Source: UBA4664 sp038244585
GTDB taxonomy: Bacteria > Patescibacteriota > Saccharimonadia > UBA4664
Length of the DNA stretch: 20,288 bases
Assembly: GCA_038244585.1 (NCBI GenBank)
Contig: JBBRTI010000013.1
Location: 1 to 20,288 of the forward strand
Direction of reading: 5' to 3'
Part shown: positions 14,502 through 20,288 of the stretch, in pieces
Layout: the number at the start of each line of letters is the position of its first letter
How positions within the stretch are numbered: the first letter of the stretch is position 1
Notes under the pieces: generated by a model
The model's input: the letters and a program-made list of their open reading frames with translations, nothing else
Told to the model about the DNA's origin: nothing
Databases searched by the model: none
Translations under genes and position numbers: made by a program

Positions 14502-15085
14502 AACAAGCCGCAGCCGCTCTTGGAATCATCCTGCTGATCTTGGTCGCCGTTGCAGTGGCCGGCTTTTTTAGTGTGGGTTTTTACCTTTCGCCACAGGGAA
14601 CTCTGGCGAAAGCCGATATTATCGTCGCGATAAGCGGCGGCGACACGGCTGCCCGCACTACCGAAGCCGTCAAACTGTATAACGATGGTTGGGCCAGGCA
14701 CATCATCTTTTCGGGTGCGGCCTTGGACCCCAATGGCCCGTCAAATGCTAAGGCGATGGCGATGGCGGCGCAGCAGCAGGGCGTCCCCACATCGGCTATC
14801 GAGCTGGACGAAGACGCGGCCAACACCAGGCAGAACGCCGCCGGGGTGGCCGCCATCGTGGCCCGTGAGCATTTTGGCTCGATGATCCTGGTAACCTCGC
14901 CTTACCACCAACGCCGCGCCGACATCACCTTCCGACGAGCGGTCGGTAAGAACGTTATTATTATCAACCATTCTTCATACGACAAGACTTGGCGCCGGTC
15001 AAACTGGTGGGCCACCAGTTTCAGCCGTAAGTTGACGCTATCTGAACTGCAGAAAGTAATTTACGAACTTGCGGCCGGGAAATGA
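14498..15085 (+). CDS. Membrane-anchored DUF218 (YdcF/SanA/ElyC-like) protein
   Basis: A 195-residue protein with an N-terminal signal anchor (about 6-28, ALGIILLILVAVAVAGFFSV) followed by a Rossmann-like domain. The domain contains ADIIVAISGGDTAARTTEAV (39-58), the helix-strand ARHIIFSGAA, an acidic EDAANTRQNA element (105-114) and the strand MILVTSPYHQRRA (129-141), a combination typical of DUF218. E. coli relatives SanA and ElyC affect envelope integrity and peptidoglycan or enterobacterial common antigen; YdcF binds S-adenosylmethionine. The domain is probably extracytoplasmic. The exact activity cannot be inferred. Its start overlaps the desulfurase stop and its stop overlaps the CvpA-CAP start. 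Confidence 0.88.
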   Translation: MKQAAAALGIILLILVAVAVAGFFSVGFYLSPQGTLAKADIIVAISGGDTAARTTEAVKLYNDGWARHIIFSGAALDPNGPSNAKAMAMAAQQQGVPTSAIELDEDAANTRQNAAGVAAIVAREHFGSMILVTSPYHQRRADITFRRAVGKNVIIINHSSYDKTWRRSNWWATSFSRKLTLSELQKVIYELAAGK

Positions 15086-16047
15086 CCTGGCTGGTTGACG
15101 CGGTCATAATTGCGGCCGTCATCTACGGAGCTTATGCCGGCAGCCGCCGTGGTTTGCTCCTGGTTGTCATGGAGCTAGCCAGCCTGTTAGTATCGACCGC
15201 ACTGGCGGCGTTGTTGTACGCCCCAGCCGGGCACGTGCTGGAGGCGACAGGCCTGACGCCTCCCCGGGCCCGGGTTATTGCCTTCATTGCGCTCTGGATT
15301 GCGGCTGAGATCGGCTTTTCCCTGTTCATTCGCTTCTTTGCCTTGCCGCGGTTAAAGGATTATCCCGGTCATGGCCGTATGGGGAAGATCGTCGGTGCGG
15401 CTGTCAACGGTGCTAAAGTAGCCATGGTTATGGCGGTGGCGGTCATAGCTTTCGACGGACTGCCGATATCGACCGCGGCTAAGGATGCGGTCACTACGGC
15501 GGCGGTTCCCGGTTCATTCCTGTCTTCCTACCCGGGTTTAAGAACCACTTGGTCGAACGGCATCTGCCGCGACATCACTCAGAGTTTGTCTGTATTTGTC
15601 ATCACCGAAGATCCGGAAAGCCGCCTGCGCATCGAGCTGAACTTCCGGACTACGGATGGCCATATCGATGAGGCGGCCGAGAATACCATGCTGAAATTGC
15701 TTAACGATGAGCGGACCGCCCGTGGCTTAAAGCCCTTGGTGTTGAATACGGGCGCCCGCAGCGTGGCCCGAGCTTATTCGGCCCGTATGCTGGCAGAAGG
15801 CTACTTCTCGCATATCGACAATGACGGACGCACGCCGTTCGACCGGCTGCGGGCGGGTAACGTGGATTTCGGTGCGGCCGGCGAAAACCTCGCTCTGGCA
15901 CCGACGCTCCAGCGTGCCCACGACGGTCTGATGAACTCACCCGGCCACCGGGCCAATATCTTGTCGAAGTACTACCGGGCCGTCGGTATAGGCATCATCA
16001 ATGCGGGTGCAAACGGCCTGATGATCACACAAGACTTCACTGACTAG
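15082..16047 (+). CDS. CvpA-like membrane domain fused to a CAP/SCP domain
   Basis: A 321-residue two-domain protein. Residues 1-150 contain about four membrane helices (5-20, 26-47, 64-86, 103-125) with the glycine-rich GAYAGSRRGLLLVV pattern of CvpA (colicin V production) family proteins. Residues 197-321 form a CAP (cysteine-rich secretory/PR-1) domain: LLNDERTARGLKPL, AEGYFSHIDNDGRTPFDR with His244, AAGENLA with Glu268, His280, and MNSPGHRANIL with His289. Bacterial CAP proteins are secreted and of uncertain activity. The layout resembles MarP of Mycobacterium, in which a CvpA-like anchor carries a periplasmic protease. The CAP domain should be outside the membrane. The gene overlaps the DUF218 gene by four bases (ATGA), and both are envelope proteins. 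Confidence 0.88.
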   Translation: MTWLVDAVIIAAVIYGAYAGSRRGLLLVVMELASLLVSTALAALLYAPAGHVLEATGLTPPRARVIAFIALWIAAEIGFSLFIRFFALPRLKDYPGHGRMGKIVGAAVNGAKVAMVMAVAVIAFDGLPISTAAKDAVTTAAVPGSFLSSYPGLRTTWSNGICRDITQSLSVFVITEDPESRLRIELNFRTTDGHIDEAAENTMLKLLNDERTARGLKPLVLNTGARSVARAYSARMLAEGYFSHIDNDGRTPFDRLRAGNVDFGAAGENLALAPTLQRAHDGLMNSPGHRANILSKYYRAVGIGIINAGANGLMITQDFTD

Positions 16048-16058
16048 ATTTTAACCTG

Positions 16059-16064
16059 TAAACT
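16059..16064 (+). promoter_or_regulatory. Possible -10 element for mnmA (TAAACT)
   Basis: TAAACT ends nine bases before ATG 16074; TTCACT at 16036-16041 is 17 bases further upstream and may serve as a -35. A transcript would have a leader of only a few bases, and no Shine-Dalgarno is present. Confidence 0.35.
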
Positions 16065-16073
16065 GTTGTAGTT

Positions 16074-17117
16074 ATGAAACATGTCTACGTAGGTATGAGT
16101 GGCGGGGTAGACTCGTCCGTTAGCGCGGCACTGCTCAAAGAGCAGGGCTACCTTGTGACGGGCGTGTATATGAAGAACTGGACTCGTGACGTGGCCGGCG
16201 TGGCCTGTCCGTGGAAGCAGGATCTGGCCGACGCCAGGGCTGTAGCCGCCGCCCTCGACATCCCCTTCAAAGTTTTTGATTTCCAGGACGACTACCGCCA
16301 GCGGGTGGTTGACGTTATGGTGGCTGAATACGCCGCCGGCCGCACGCCCAACCCCGACGTCATGTGCAACCAAGAGATCAAATTCAAGCTCTTCCTAGAC
16401 ACGGCCCTGGCCGACGGCGCCGACCTGATTGCCACCGGCCATTATGCCCGCACCGAGGGCGGCCGCCTGCTCACAGCCGCCGACGACAATAAGGACCAGA
16501 CCTATTTTTTGTACCGAGTGACCGCCGCCGCCCTAAAACGCACGCTGTTCCCTTTGGGTGGGCTGACTAAGCCGGAGGTAAGGGAACTGGCCGCCAAGCT
16601 TCAGTTGCCCACGGCCGCCAAGCCTGATTCACAGGGCATCTGCTTTGTGGGCGAGGTGGGAATAAGGGCCTTTTTGGACCAGTACGTCACCTCCGAGCCC
16701 GGCCCTGTCCTTGACCGCGCTACGGGCCGTCAGCTGGGTACGCACGACGGGGCCGTGTTCTACACTACCGGCCAGCGTCACGGCCTGGGCATTGGCGGAG
16801 GCACGCCATACTATGTTACCGGCAAAGACATGGGTTCAAATACCGTTTACGTAACCGATGATCCGGCTGATTTGAACTTGTCGACCGATACCTTTGCTCT
16901 GAGTCAAATTCATTGGATCGGCCGCGCGCCGGACTCCGGGTCCAAGTGCCTGGTGCGGACGCGGCATCGCGGCGAACGGGTGGACTGCATAGTCAAATTT
17001 GCCTCGGGCGTTTGGTCGGTCCAGGCCGCGCACGAGATTCGCGCCATCACGTCCGGACAGTCAGCCGTCCTGTACGATGATGAGGGGGTTTTGGGTGGCG
17101 GTATCATTGACTTATAA
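16074..17117 (+). CDS. mnmA: tRNA-specific 2-thiouridylase MnmA
   Basis: ATP-dependent enzyme that installs 2-thiouridine at the wobble position of Lys, Glu and Gln tRNAs. The 347-residue product has the PP-loop SGGVDSS (9-15), the catalytic Cys98 in NPDVMCNQEIKF, and the second catalytic Cys190 in DSQGICFVG, which accepts the persulfide. The central GHYAR and the C-terminal YYVTGKDMGSNTVYV segment are family-typical. Length is normal. Its sulfur usually comes from a dedicated cysteine desulfurase; the desulfurase three genes upstream (13305-14501) is the obvious candidate. alaS lies nearby downstream, a neighbourhood also seen in Firmicutes. A separate promoter overlaps its stop codon. Confidence 0.97.
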   Translation: MKHVYVGMSGGVDSSVSAALLKEQGYLVTGVYMKNWTRDVAGVACPWKQDLADARAVAAALDIPFKVFDFQDDYRQRVVDVMVAEYAAGRTPNPDVMCNQEIKFKLFLDTALADGADLIATGHYARTEGGRLLTAADDNKDQTYFLYRVTAAALKRTLFPLGGLTKPEVRELAAKLQLPTAAKPDSQGICFVGEVGIRAFLDQYVTSEPGPVLDRATGRQLGTHDGAVFYTTGQRHGLGIGGGTPYYVTGKDMGSNTVYVTDDPADLNLSTDTFALSQIHWIGRAPDSGSKCLVRTRHRGERVDCIVKFASGVWSVQAAHEIRAITSGQSAVLYDDEGVLGGGIIDL

Positions 17118-17134
17118 AGCTATTACATTATAAT
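17107..17134 (+). promoter_or_regulatory. Sigma70-type promoter overlapping the mnmA stop
   Basis: TTGACT (17107-17112), 16-base spacer, TATAAT (17129-17134). It would start transcription near 17141, about 30 bases before ATG 17173. The intergenic stretch is AT-rich, unlike its surroundings. Confidence 0.7.
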
Positions 17135-17172
17135 ATTATTATTCCAATTCGACGTCTGAAAGTTGCCTCACA

Positions 17173-17760
17173 ATGGGATTTTTGCGAATAGGGAAGAAAC
17201 AGACCTTTATACCCCTTAAAATCGATATGTACGGCATCCGTGCCGGAAGCCTGGGGTTTCTCACACTCAGCAGTTCTACGGAGTCTAAAGGCGTGGTGTC
17301 GTCAAAATTTCCTGATAACTCTCTCGGAATTCAGGATTTTGACGCCGGCTTGTCGTTCGAGGGCATGCAGCAGATTCATAGTCTCGGCCGCCAGATAGCC
17401 AGACGACACGAGTCGGGGGCTGTAGCAGTTTGTTGCGTTGATTCCATACCACGGCGCTGGACGACTGCCGAGATATTGGCAGACCAATTTGGTGGGACTC
17501 CTATCCCGACCTCCATCGAACTGCTTCACAAGCTCAAAAGTGGATATGGTTGGCCAAGCCCGTCTCTAGCCGATTTACTAGGCTCGCTTGCTGCCTCCGG
17601 TACCACAGCCCTCTGTGTCGTCATGGCCAAACCGCACATTGATTGGCTGTTTCCTGGCCATAATGCGCTTGAGGGTTCGGCCCATGTGGGTACGATAACC
17701 CAGTCCGATTCCCTAGACTCGATCACTTTTGCTCCAACTACAGAAGTCATCCAAGGATGA
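17173..17760 (+). CDS. Histidine-phosphatase-like protein lacking the RHG motif
   Basis: A 195-residue product of uncertain identity. Residues 58-106 (DAGLSFEGMQQIHSLGRQIA, then CCVDSIPRRWTTAEILADQF) follow the histidine phosphatase (phosphoglycerate-mutase-like) pattern, in which a LTxxGxxQA helix precedes a strand ending in SPLxRAxQTAE. Residues 145-160 (TALCVVMAKPHIDWLF) sit where the second catalytic strand and SHG are expected. However, the catalytic RHG after the first strand is absent (GFLTLSSSTES at 28-38) and the second SHG reads AKPH. The protein is therefore probably inactive as a phosphatase, or the resemblance is misleading. No Shine-Dalgarno precedes ATG 17173; ATG 17227 is an alternative start. 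It has its own promoter and precedes a strong hairpin. Confidence 0.6.
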   Translation: MGFLRIGKKQTFIPLKIDMYGIRAGSLGFLTLSSSTESKGVVSSKFPDNSLGIQDFDAGLSFEGMQQIHSLGRQIARRHESGAVAVCCVDSIPRRWTTAEILADQFGGTPIPTSIELLHKLKSGYGWPSPSLADLLGSLAASGTTALCVVMAKPHIDWLFPGHNALEGSAHVGTITQSDSLDSITFAPTTEVIQG

Positions 17761-17765
17761 CGCCG

Positions 17766-17793
17766 GCCCACCCCAAGAATGTTTGGGGTGGGC
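17766..17793 (+). terminator. Strong hairpin between the histidine-phosphatase-like gene and alaS
   Basis: GCCCACCCCAA (17766-17776) pairs perfectly with TTGGGGTGGGC (17783-17793) through 11 bp with a 6-base loop. The following TATATTCTT is a loose T tract. It starts six bases after the stop codon, so terminator is the best reading. An attenuator is possible. Confidence 0.6.
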
Positions 17794-17850
17794 TATATTC
17801 TTGGCAAAATGACATCTCGGCGTCCGAGCGTACAGCGTCAGAGCCATTTC

Positions 17851-17859
17851 TGGTACAAT
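17851..17859 (+). promoter_or_regulatory. Extended -10 promoter giving a leaderless alaS mRNA
   Basis: TGG-TACAAT is followed by six bases and ATG 17866. No -35 or Shine-Dalgarno is visible. It fits the same spacing as at 1422, 8318 and 14483. Confidence 0.55.
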
Positions 17860-17865
17860 ATACCG

Positions 17866-19755
17866 ATGAACGCCCAAGAAATACGCACTCAATATCTTAA
17901 ATTCTGCGCCGATCGCGGCCACGCTGTTATTCCGCGTGCCAATCTGGTACCCAGAGAAGACGCCACAACCCTTTTCACCGGCAGCGGTATGCAGCCGATG
18001 ATTCCGTATTTGCTCGGCGAGAAACACCCCGACGGCGTGCGGCTGGCTGACTCGCAGGTGTGCTTCCGAGCCGAAGACATCGACGAAGTCGGAGATAACC
18101 GCCACACCACAACCTTTGAAATGTTAGGCAACTGGAGTCTCGGCGATTATTTTAAGAGCGAGCAGATCCCCTGGATGTTCGAATTCCTGACGGAGGTGGT
18201 TGGACTGGACCCTAAGAAGCTCTATATCACCTGCTTTATCGGTGCGCCCGAATTCGACGTGCCTAAAGACGCTGAAGCGGCTGAAATCTGGCAAAAACTA
18301 TTCGCGAATAAGAACATCGAAGCCAAGATCGCCGATATCGGCTCCGAGGCCGATGGTTATGCCCGGGGCATCAAATCCGGCGAGCGCATCTTCTACTACG
18401 ACGGATCCAAGAACTGGTGGAGCCGTAACGGCGGTCCTAAAACAACGCCGGTCGGCGACCCTTGCGGCCCGGACTCTGAGATGTTTTACGACTTTGGTAC
18501 CGAGCACGACTTGAAATGGGGCAAACATTGTCACCCCAACTGCGATTGTGGCCGTTTCATGGAAATAGGCAACAACGTATTTATGGCCTACAAGAAGGAA
18601 GCCGAAGGCAAGTTCGTACCCCTGAAGGCGCCCAATATCGACCACGGTGCTGGGCTCGAGCGCATTGCGGCCGCCAGCGAGGGCAGCGGCGACATCTTTA
18701 GAATCAGCCTCCTCTGGCCCATCATCCAGCAGCTCGAAAAGCTGTCTGGTAAACCCTATTCCGAATATGCGGCGCCGATGCGCATTGTTGCCGACCATTT
18801 GCGCGCCGCTACCTGGCTGGCCGTTGACGGCGTGGTACCCAGCAATACGGCCCAAGGTTACGTGATGCGTCGCTTCCTGCGCCGCGCCATTCGTCAGGCC
18901 TTGATGCTCGGCCTCCAAGATGACTTTTTTGAGCATGTGGTACCAGTTATCATTAAGCTCTACCGCGATGATTTTCCCGAATTCAGCGAGCGCGAGCAGG
19001 AAGTAATCAGAGTGCTCATGGCTGAGGAGAGCCAGTTCCGCAAAACTTTGGAGCGGGGAGTTAAAGAGTTTGAGAAAATGACGACCGGTCAATCAACACT
19101 AACAGGAAAACTGGTTTTTACCCTGTTCGATACCTTTGGTTTTCCGTCGGAATTATCCATTGAAGAAGCCAATGACAGAAAATTGAGGATTGACCCAAGC
19201 TGGCAGCAGGATTTCGACGTCCACCTCAAAGAGCAAAAAGAACGCAGTCGCACTGCAACCGTCGGACAGTTTAAAGGCGGGTTGGCCGATCACAGCGATA
19301 CCTCGATCAAATACCACACCGCCACTCACCTCATGTACAAGGCCCTGCGCCTGGTCTTGGGCGAGCACGTTGTCCAGCGAGGCTCCAACATTACACCTGA
19401 GAGGCTGCGATTCGATTTTAGCCACGGTGAAAAAATGACCCCGGAGCAGATCGCCGAGGTTGAAAATATCGTTAACGCCAACATCGCCAAAGACTGGCCG
19501 ATGGGCTTTCGTGAAATTCCAACCCCCCAAGCTTTTGAAGAGGGCGCCCTAGGTGCGTTCGGCGACAAATACGGCGACCTGGTTAAGGTTTATACCGCCG
19601 GCGACCCGGCCGGCGAGTGGTATTCCAAAGAGATATGCGGCGGCCCGCACGTCGACCACACCGGACAACTGGCTGAAGGCAGCAAGAAGTTCAAAATAAA
19701 AAAGGAGGAATCGAGTTCCTCCGGGATTCGCCGGATTAAAGCTTTATTAGAGTAA
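17866..19755 (+). CDS. alaS: Alanyl-tRNA synthetase without the C-Ala domain
   Basis: Class II synthetase. The 629-residue product has the opening MNAQEIRTQYLKFCADRGHA, motif 2 HTTTFEMLGNWSLGDYF, the alanine-binding GDPCGPDSEMFYD, and motif 3 DHGAGLERIAA. The editing (SAD) domain retains its zinc ligands: HTATH (H484 and H488) and CGGPH (C591 and H595). The protein stops soon after, at SSSSGIRRIKALLE, so the coiled-coil C-Ala/DHHA1 region of the usual ~875-residue enzyme is missing. A Cys/His cluster, HCHPNCDCG (221-229), sits before the EIGNNVFM segment, where E. coli AlaRS has no such cluster; it may bind zinc. ATG 17866 was chosen over an in-frame start at 17779 that lies inside a hairpin. 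Short AlaRS forms are known in small-genome bacteria. Confidence 0.96.
   Translation: MNAQEIRTQYLKFCADRGHAVIPRANLVPREDATTLFTGSGMQPMIPYLLGEKHPDGVRLADSQVCFRAEDIDEVGDNRHTTTFEMLGNWSLGDYFKSEQIPWMFEFLTEVVGLDPKKLYITCFIGAPEFDVPKDAEAAEIWQKLFANKNIEAKIADIGSEADGYARGIKSGERIFYYDGSKNWWSRNGGPKTTPVGDPCGPDSEMFYDFGTEHDLKWGKHCHPNCDCGRFMEIGNNVFMAYKKEAEGKFVPLKAPNIDHGAGLERIAAASEGSGDIFRISLLWPIIQQLEKLSGKPYSEYAAPMRIVADHLRAATWLAVDGVVPSNTAQGYVMRRFLRRAIRQALMLGLQDDFFEHVVPVIIKLYRDDFPEFSEREQEVIRVLMAEESQFRKTLERGVKEFEKMTTGQSTLTGKLVFTLFDTFGFPSELSIEEANDRKLRIDPSWQQDFDVHLKEQKERSRTATVGQFKGGLADHSDTSIKYHTATHLMYKALRLVLGEHVVQRGSNITPERLRFDFSHGEKMTPEQIAEVENIVNANIAKDWPMGFREIPTPQAFEEGALGAFGDKYGDLVKVYTAGDPAGEWYSKEICGGPHVDHTGQLAEGSKKFKIKKEESSSSGIRRIKALLE
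19693..19722 (-). terminator. Minus-strand terminator inside the 3' end of alaS
   Basis: On the minus strand GGAGGAA-CTCGA-TTCCTCC forms a perfect 7-bp stem followed by TTTTTTATTTT. It stands 43 bases after the stop codon of the HIT-like gene and would end its transcript within the alaS coding region. The same bases encode the terminal FKIKKEESSSSG of AlaRS. Confidence 0.75.
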
Positions 19756-19760
19756 TCCGG
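19731..19760. repeat. Inverted repeat across the alaS stop codon
   Basis: CCGGATTA (19731-19738) and TAATCCGG (19753-19760) are perfect 8-bp arms with a 14-base loop. There is no adjacent T tract, so it may stabilise the alaS mRNA end or act as a weak bidirectional signal between the convergent genes. Confidence 0.5.
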
Positions 19761-19765
19761 ACGAT

Positions 19766-20203
19766 CTATAGTTTGACGGCCAGAGCGGCGGCGATCTCGT
19801 CCCGGTGCTCGGCTTTACTGAATCCGGGGTATGGCCCGGTGTTGGCTTCCAGACGGTTTCGGAGCGTATGCTCGGTGGCCAAGTGGAAATGAGGACGAAC
19901 GGTAACGCCGATATGGCTGCGCAATGCTGAATTTGTATCATCCGCCGATGTTGACATCTTCCATTCGACAGACGTGGCATCCAGAACGACGTACATGGAA
20001 CGCTCCAGGCCGCGTACAATCTTCAGGAGCTCGCTCCACTCCGGCTCTTTTACTCGCTCAGTCTGTTGACTATGGGACTTGAGGGCGATGATGCATGTCC
20101 CAATATTGTTTTGAGCTTGGCTAACGAAAACGGTCCAGAATTCATAGTCCTTAACGAGTCCGGTAGCGGTTTTTATTTCGTTACACATGATGCACGGGGG
20201 CAC
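19766..20203 (-). CDS. HIT-like (Ap4A-hydrolase-type) protein with a degenerate histidine triad
   Basis: A 145-residue protein that resembles the HIT superfamily. CIMCNEI (4-10) matches the C-x2-C start of many HIT proteins, TVFVSQAQNNIGTCIIALKS (24-43) matches the strand pair ending in LVLKxH, and EWSELLKIVRGLERS (55-69) is the central helix. In active members an H-x-H-x-H motif follows within a PHVHWHVxPRY-like sequence; here it reads SHIGVTVRPHF (96-106), so only His97 of the triad remains. AEHRDEIAAAL at the end is also family-like. It is therefore probably a non-catalytic homologue. The GTG start follows AAGGA (20213-20217) by nine bases. It converges on alaS, 10 bases away, with its own promoter and terminator. 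Confidence 0.7.
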   Translation of the reverse strand: MPPCIMCNEIKTATGLVKDYEFWTVFVSQAQNNIGTCIIALKSHSQQTERVKEPEWSELLKIVRGLERSMYVVLDATSVEWKMSTSADDTNSALRSHIGVTVRPHFHLATEHTLRNRLEANTGPYPGFSKAEHRDEIAAALAVKL

Positions 20204-20246
20204 GCTGCCACATCCTTAGTCCTAGGCGGTTCAAACCTCAACAGGC

Positions 20247-20255
20247 ATTATACCA
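20247..20255 (-). promoter_or_regulatory. Extended -10 promoter of the HIT-like gene
   Basis: On the minus strand TGG-TATAAT is a perfect extended -10. Transcription would start near 20240, giving a leader of about 37 bases containing the AAGGA ribosome site at 20213-20217. No clear -35 is visible before the window ends. Confidence 0.65.
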
Positions 20256-20288
20256 GTCCGAGGAACGTTGAATGTAGGCGATATTACA

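Noticed and set aside
18298..19092. 264-codon open frame opposite alaS
   Set aside because: Antisense to conserved AlaRS motifs, with no start signals or domain features.
1..20288. CRISPR arrays, tRNA or rRNA genes, insertion sequences, prophage, UGA recoding
   Set aside because: No regularly spaced repeats, cloverleaf-like intergenic sequences, transposase motifs or phage genes were seen by eye, and UGA ends several conserved genes at the expected length.

Overview
The window looks like a chromosome segment from a small-genome bacterium, most likely a high-GC member of the Patescibacteria/CPR, with Saccharibacteria (TM7) as my best guess. The reasons are truncated housekeeping enzymes (an alanyl-tRNA synthetase of about 629 residues without the C-Ala domain, a methionyl-tRNA synthetase of 483 residues without a C-terminal tRNA-binding domain), a pseudopilin-like chimeric surface protein, short intergenic gaps, and apparent leaderless transcription. 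UGA is an ordinary stop codon (pcrA, rsmA, tatD, the cysteine desulfurase), which argues against the code-25 lineages Gracilibacteria and Absconditabacteria. The assignment rests on gene content alone. No tRNA, rRNA, CRISPR array, insertion sequence or phage gene was seen.

Layout. Bases 1-902: the 3' end of pgk and complete tpiA (glycolysis). 958-3146: a conserved hypothetical gene and a zinc-ribbon / Pro-Ala-Val-rich / transmembrane / pilin-like protein, closed by a strong terminator. 3195-3760: an orphan minus-strand gene with its own terminator, Shine-Dalgarno and a palindrome over its promoter. 3909-6889: the helicase gene pcrA and a protein resembling the C-terminal domain of the RNA polymerase alpha subunit. 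6938-12280: an RpfB-like cell-wall lytic protein, rsmA (ksgA), a membrane protein, metG and tatD; this is the metG-tatD-rpfB-ksgA neighbourhood of Actinobacteria and Firmicutes in permuted order. 12280-13300: a low-molecular-weight phosphatase and a pentapeptide-repeat protein with overlapping ends. 13305-17760: a cysteine desulfurase, a DUF218 protein, a CvpA-CAP fusion, mnmA, and a histidine-phosphatase-like protein that has lost its RHG motif. 17866-20203: alaS, convergent with a HIT-like protein that has lost two of its three triad histidines.

How the genes work together. Translation dominates: MetRS and AlaRS charge tRNA, MnmA thiolates tRNA wobble uridine using sulfur probably supplied by the cysteine desulfurase, and RsmA dimethylates 16S rRNA. 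A second theme is the cell envelope: the RpfB-like lytic protein, the CvpA-CAP fusion, the DUF218 protein, the four-helix membrane protein and the pilin-like protein.

The most distinctive structural signal is a repeated promoter grammar. Four genes have an extended -10 element (TGN-TANNNT) followed by exactly six bases and then ATG; pcrA has a -10-like hexamer followed by six bases and GTG. These would give leaderless mRNAs. Other genes have clear Shine-Dalgarno sequences with leaders. I did not recognise a clear new multi-gene system. The best leads are this promoter grammar, the two proteins with degenerate active sites on either side of alaS, the alpha-CTD-like orphan, and the zinc-ribbon/pilin chimera.
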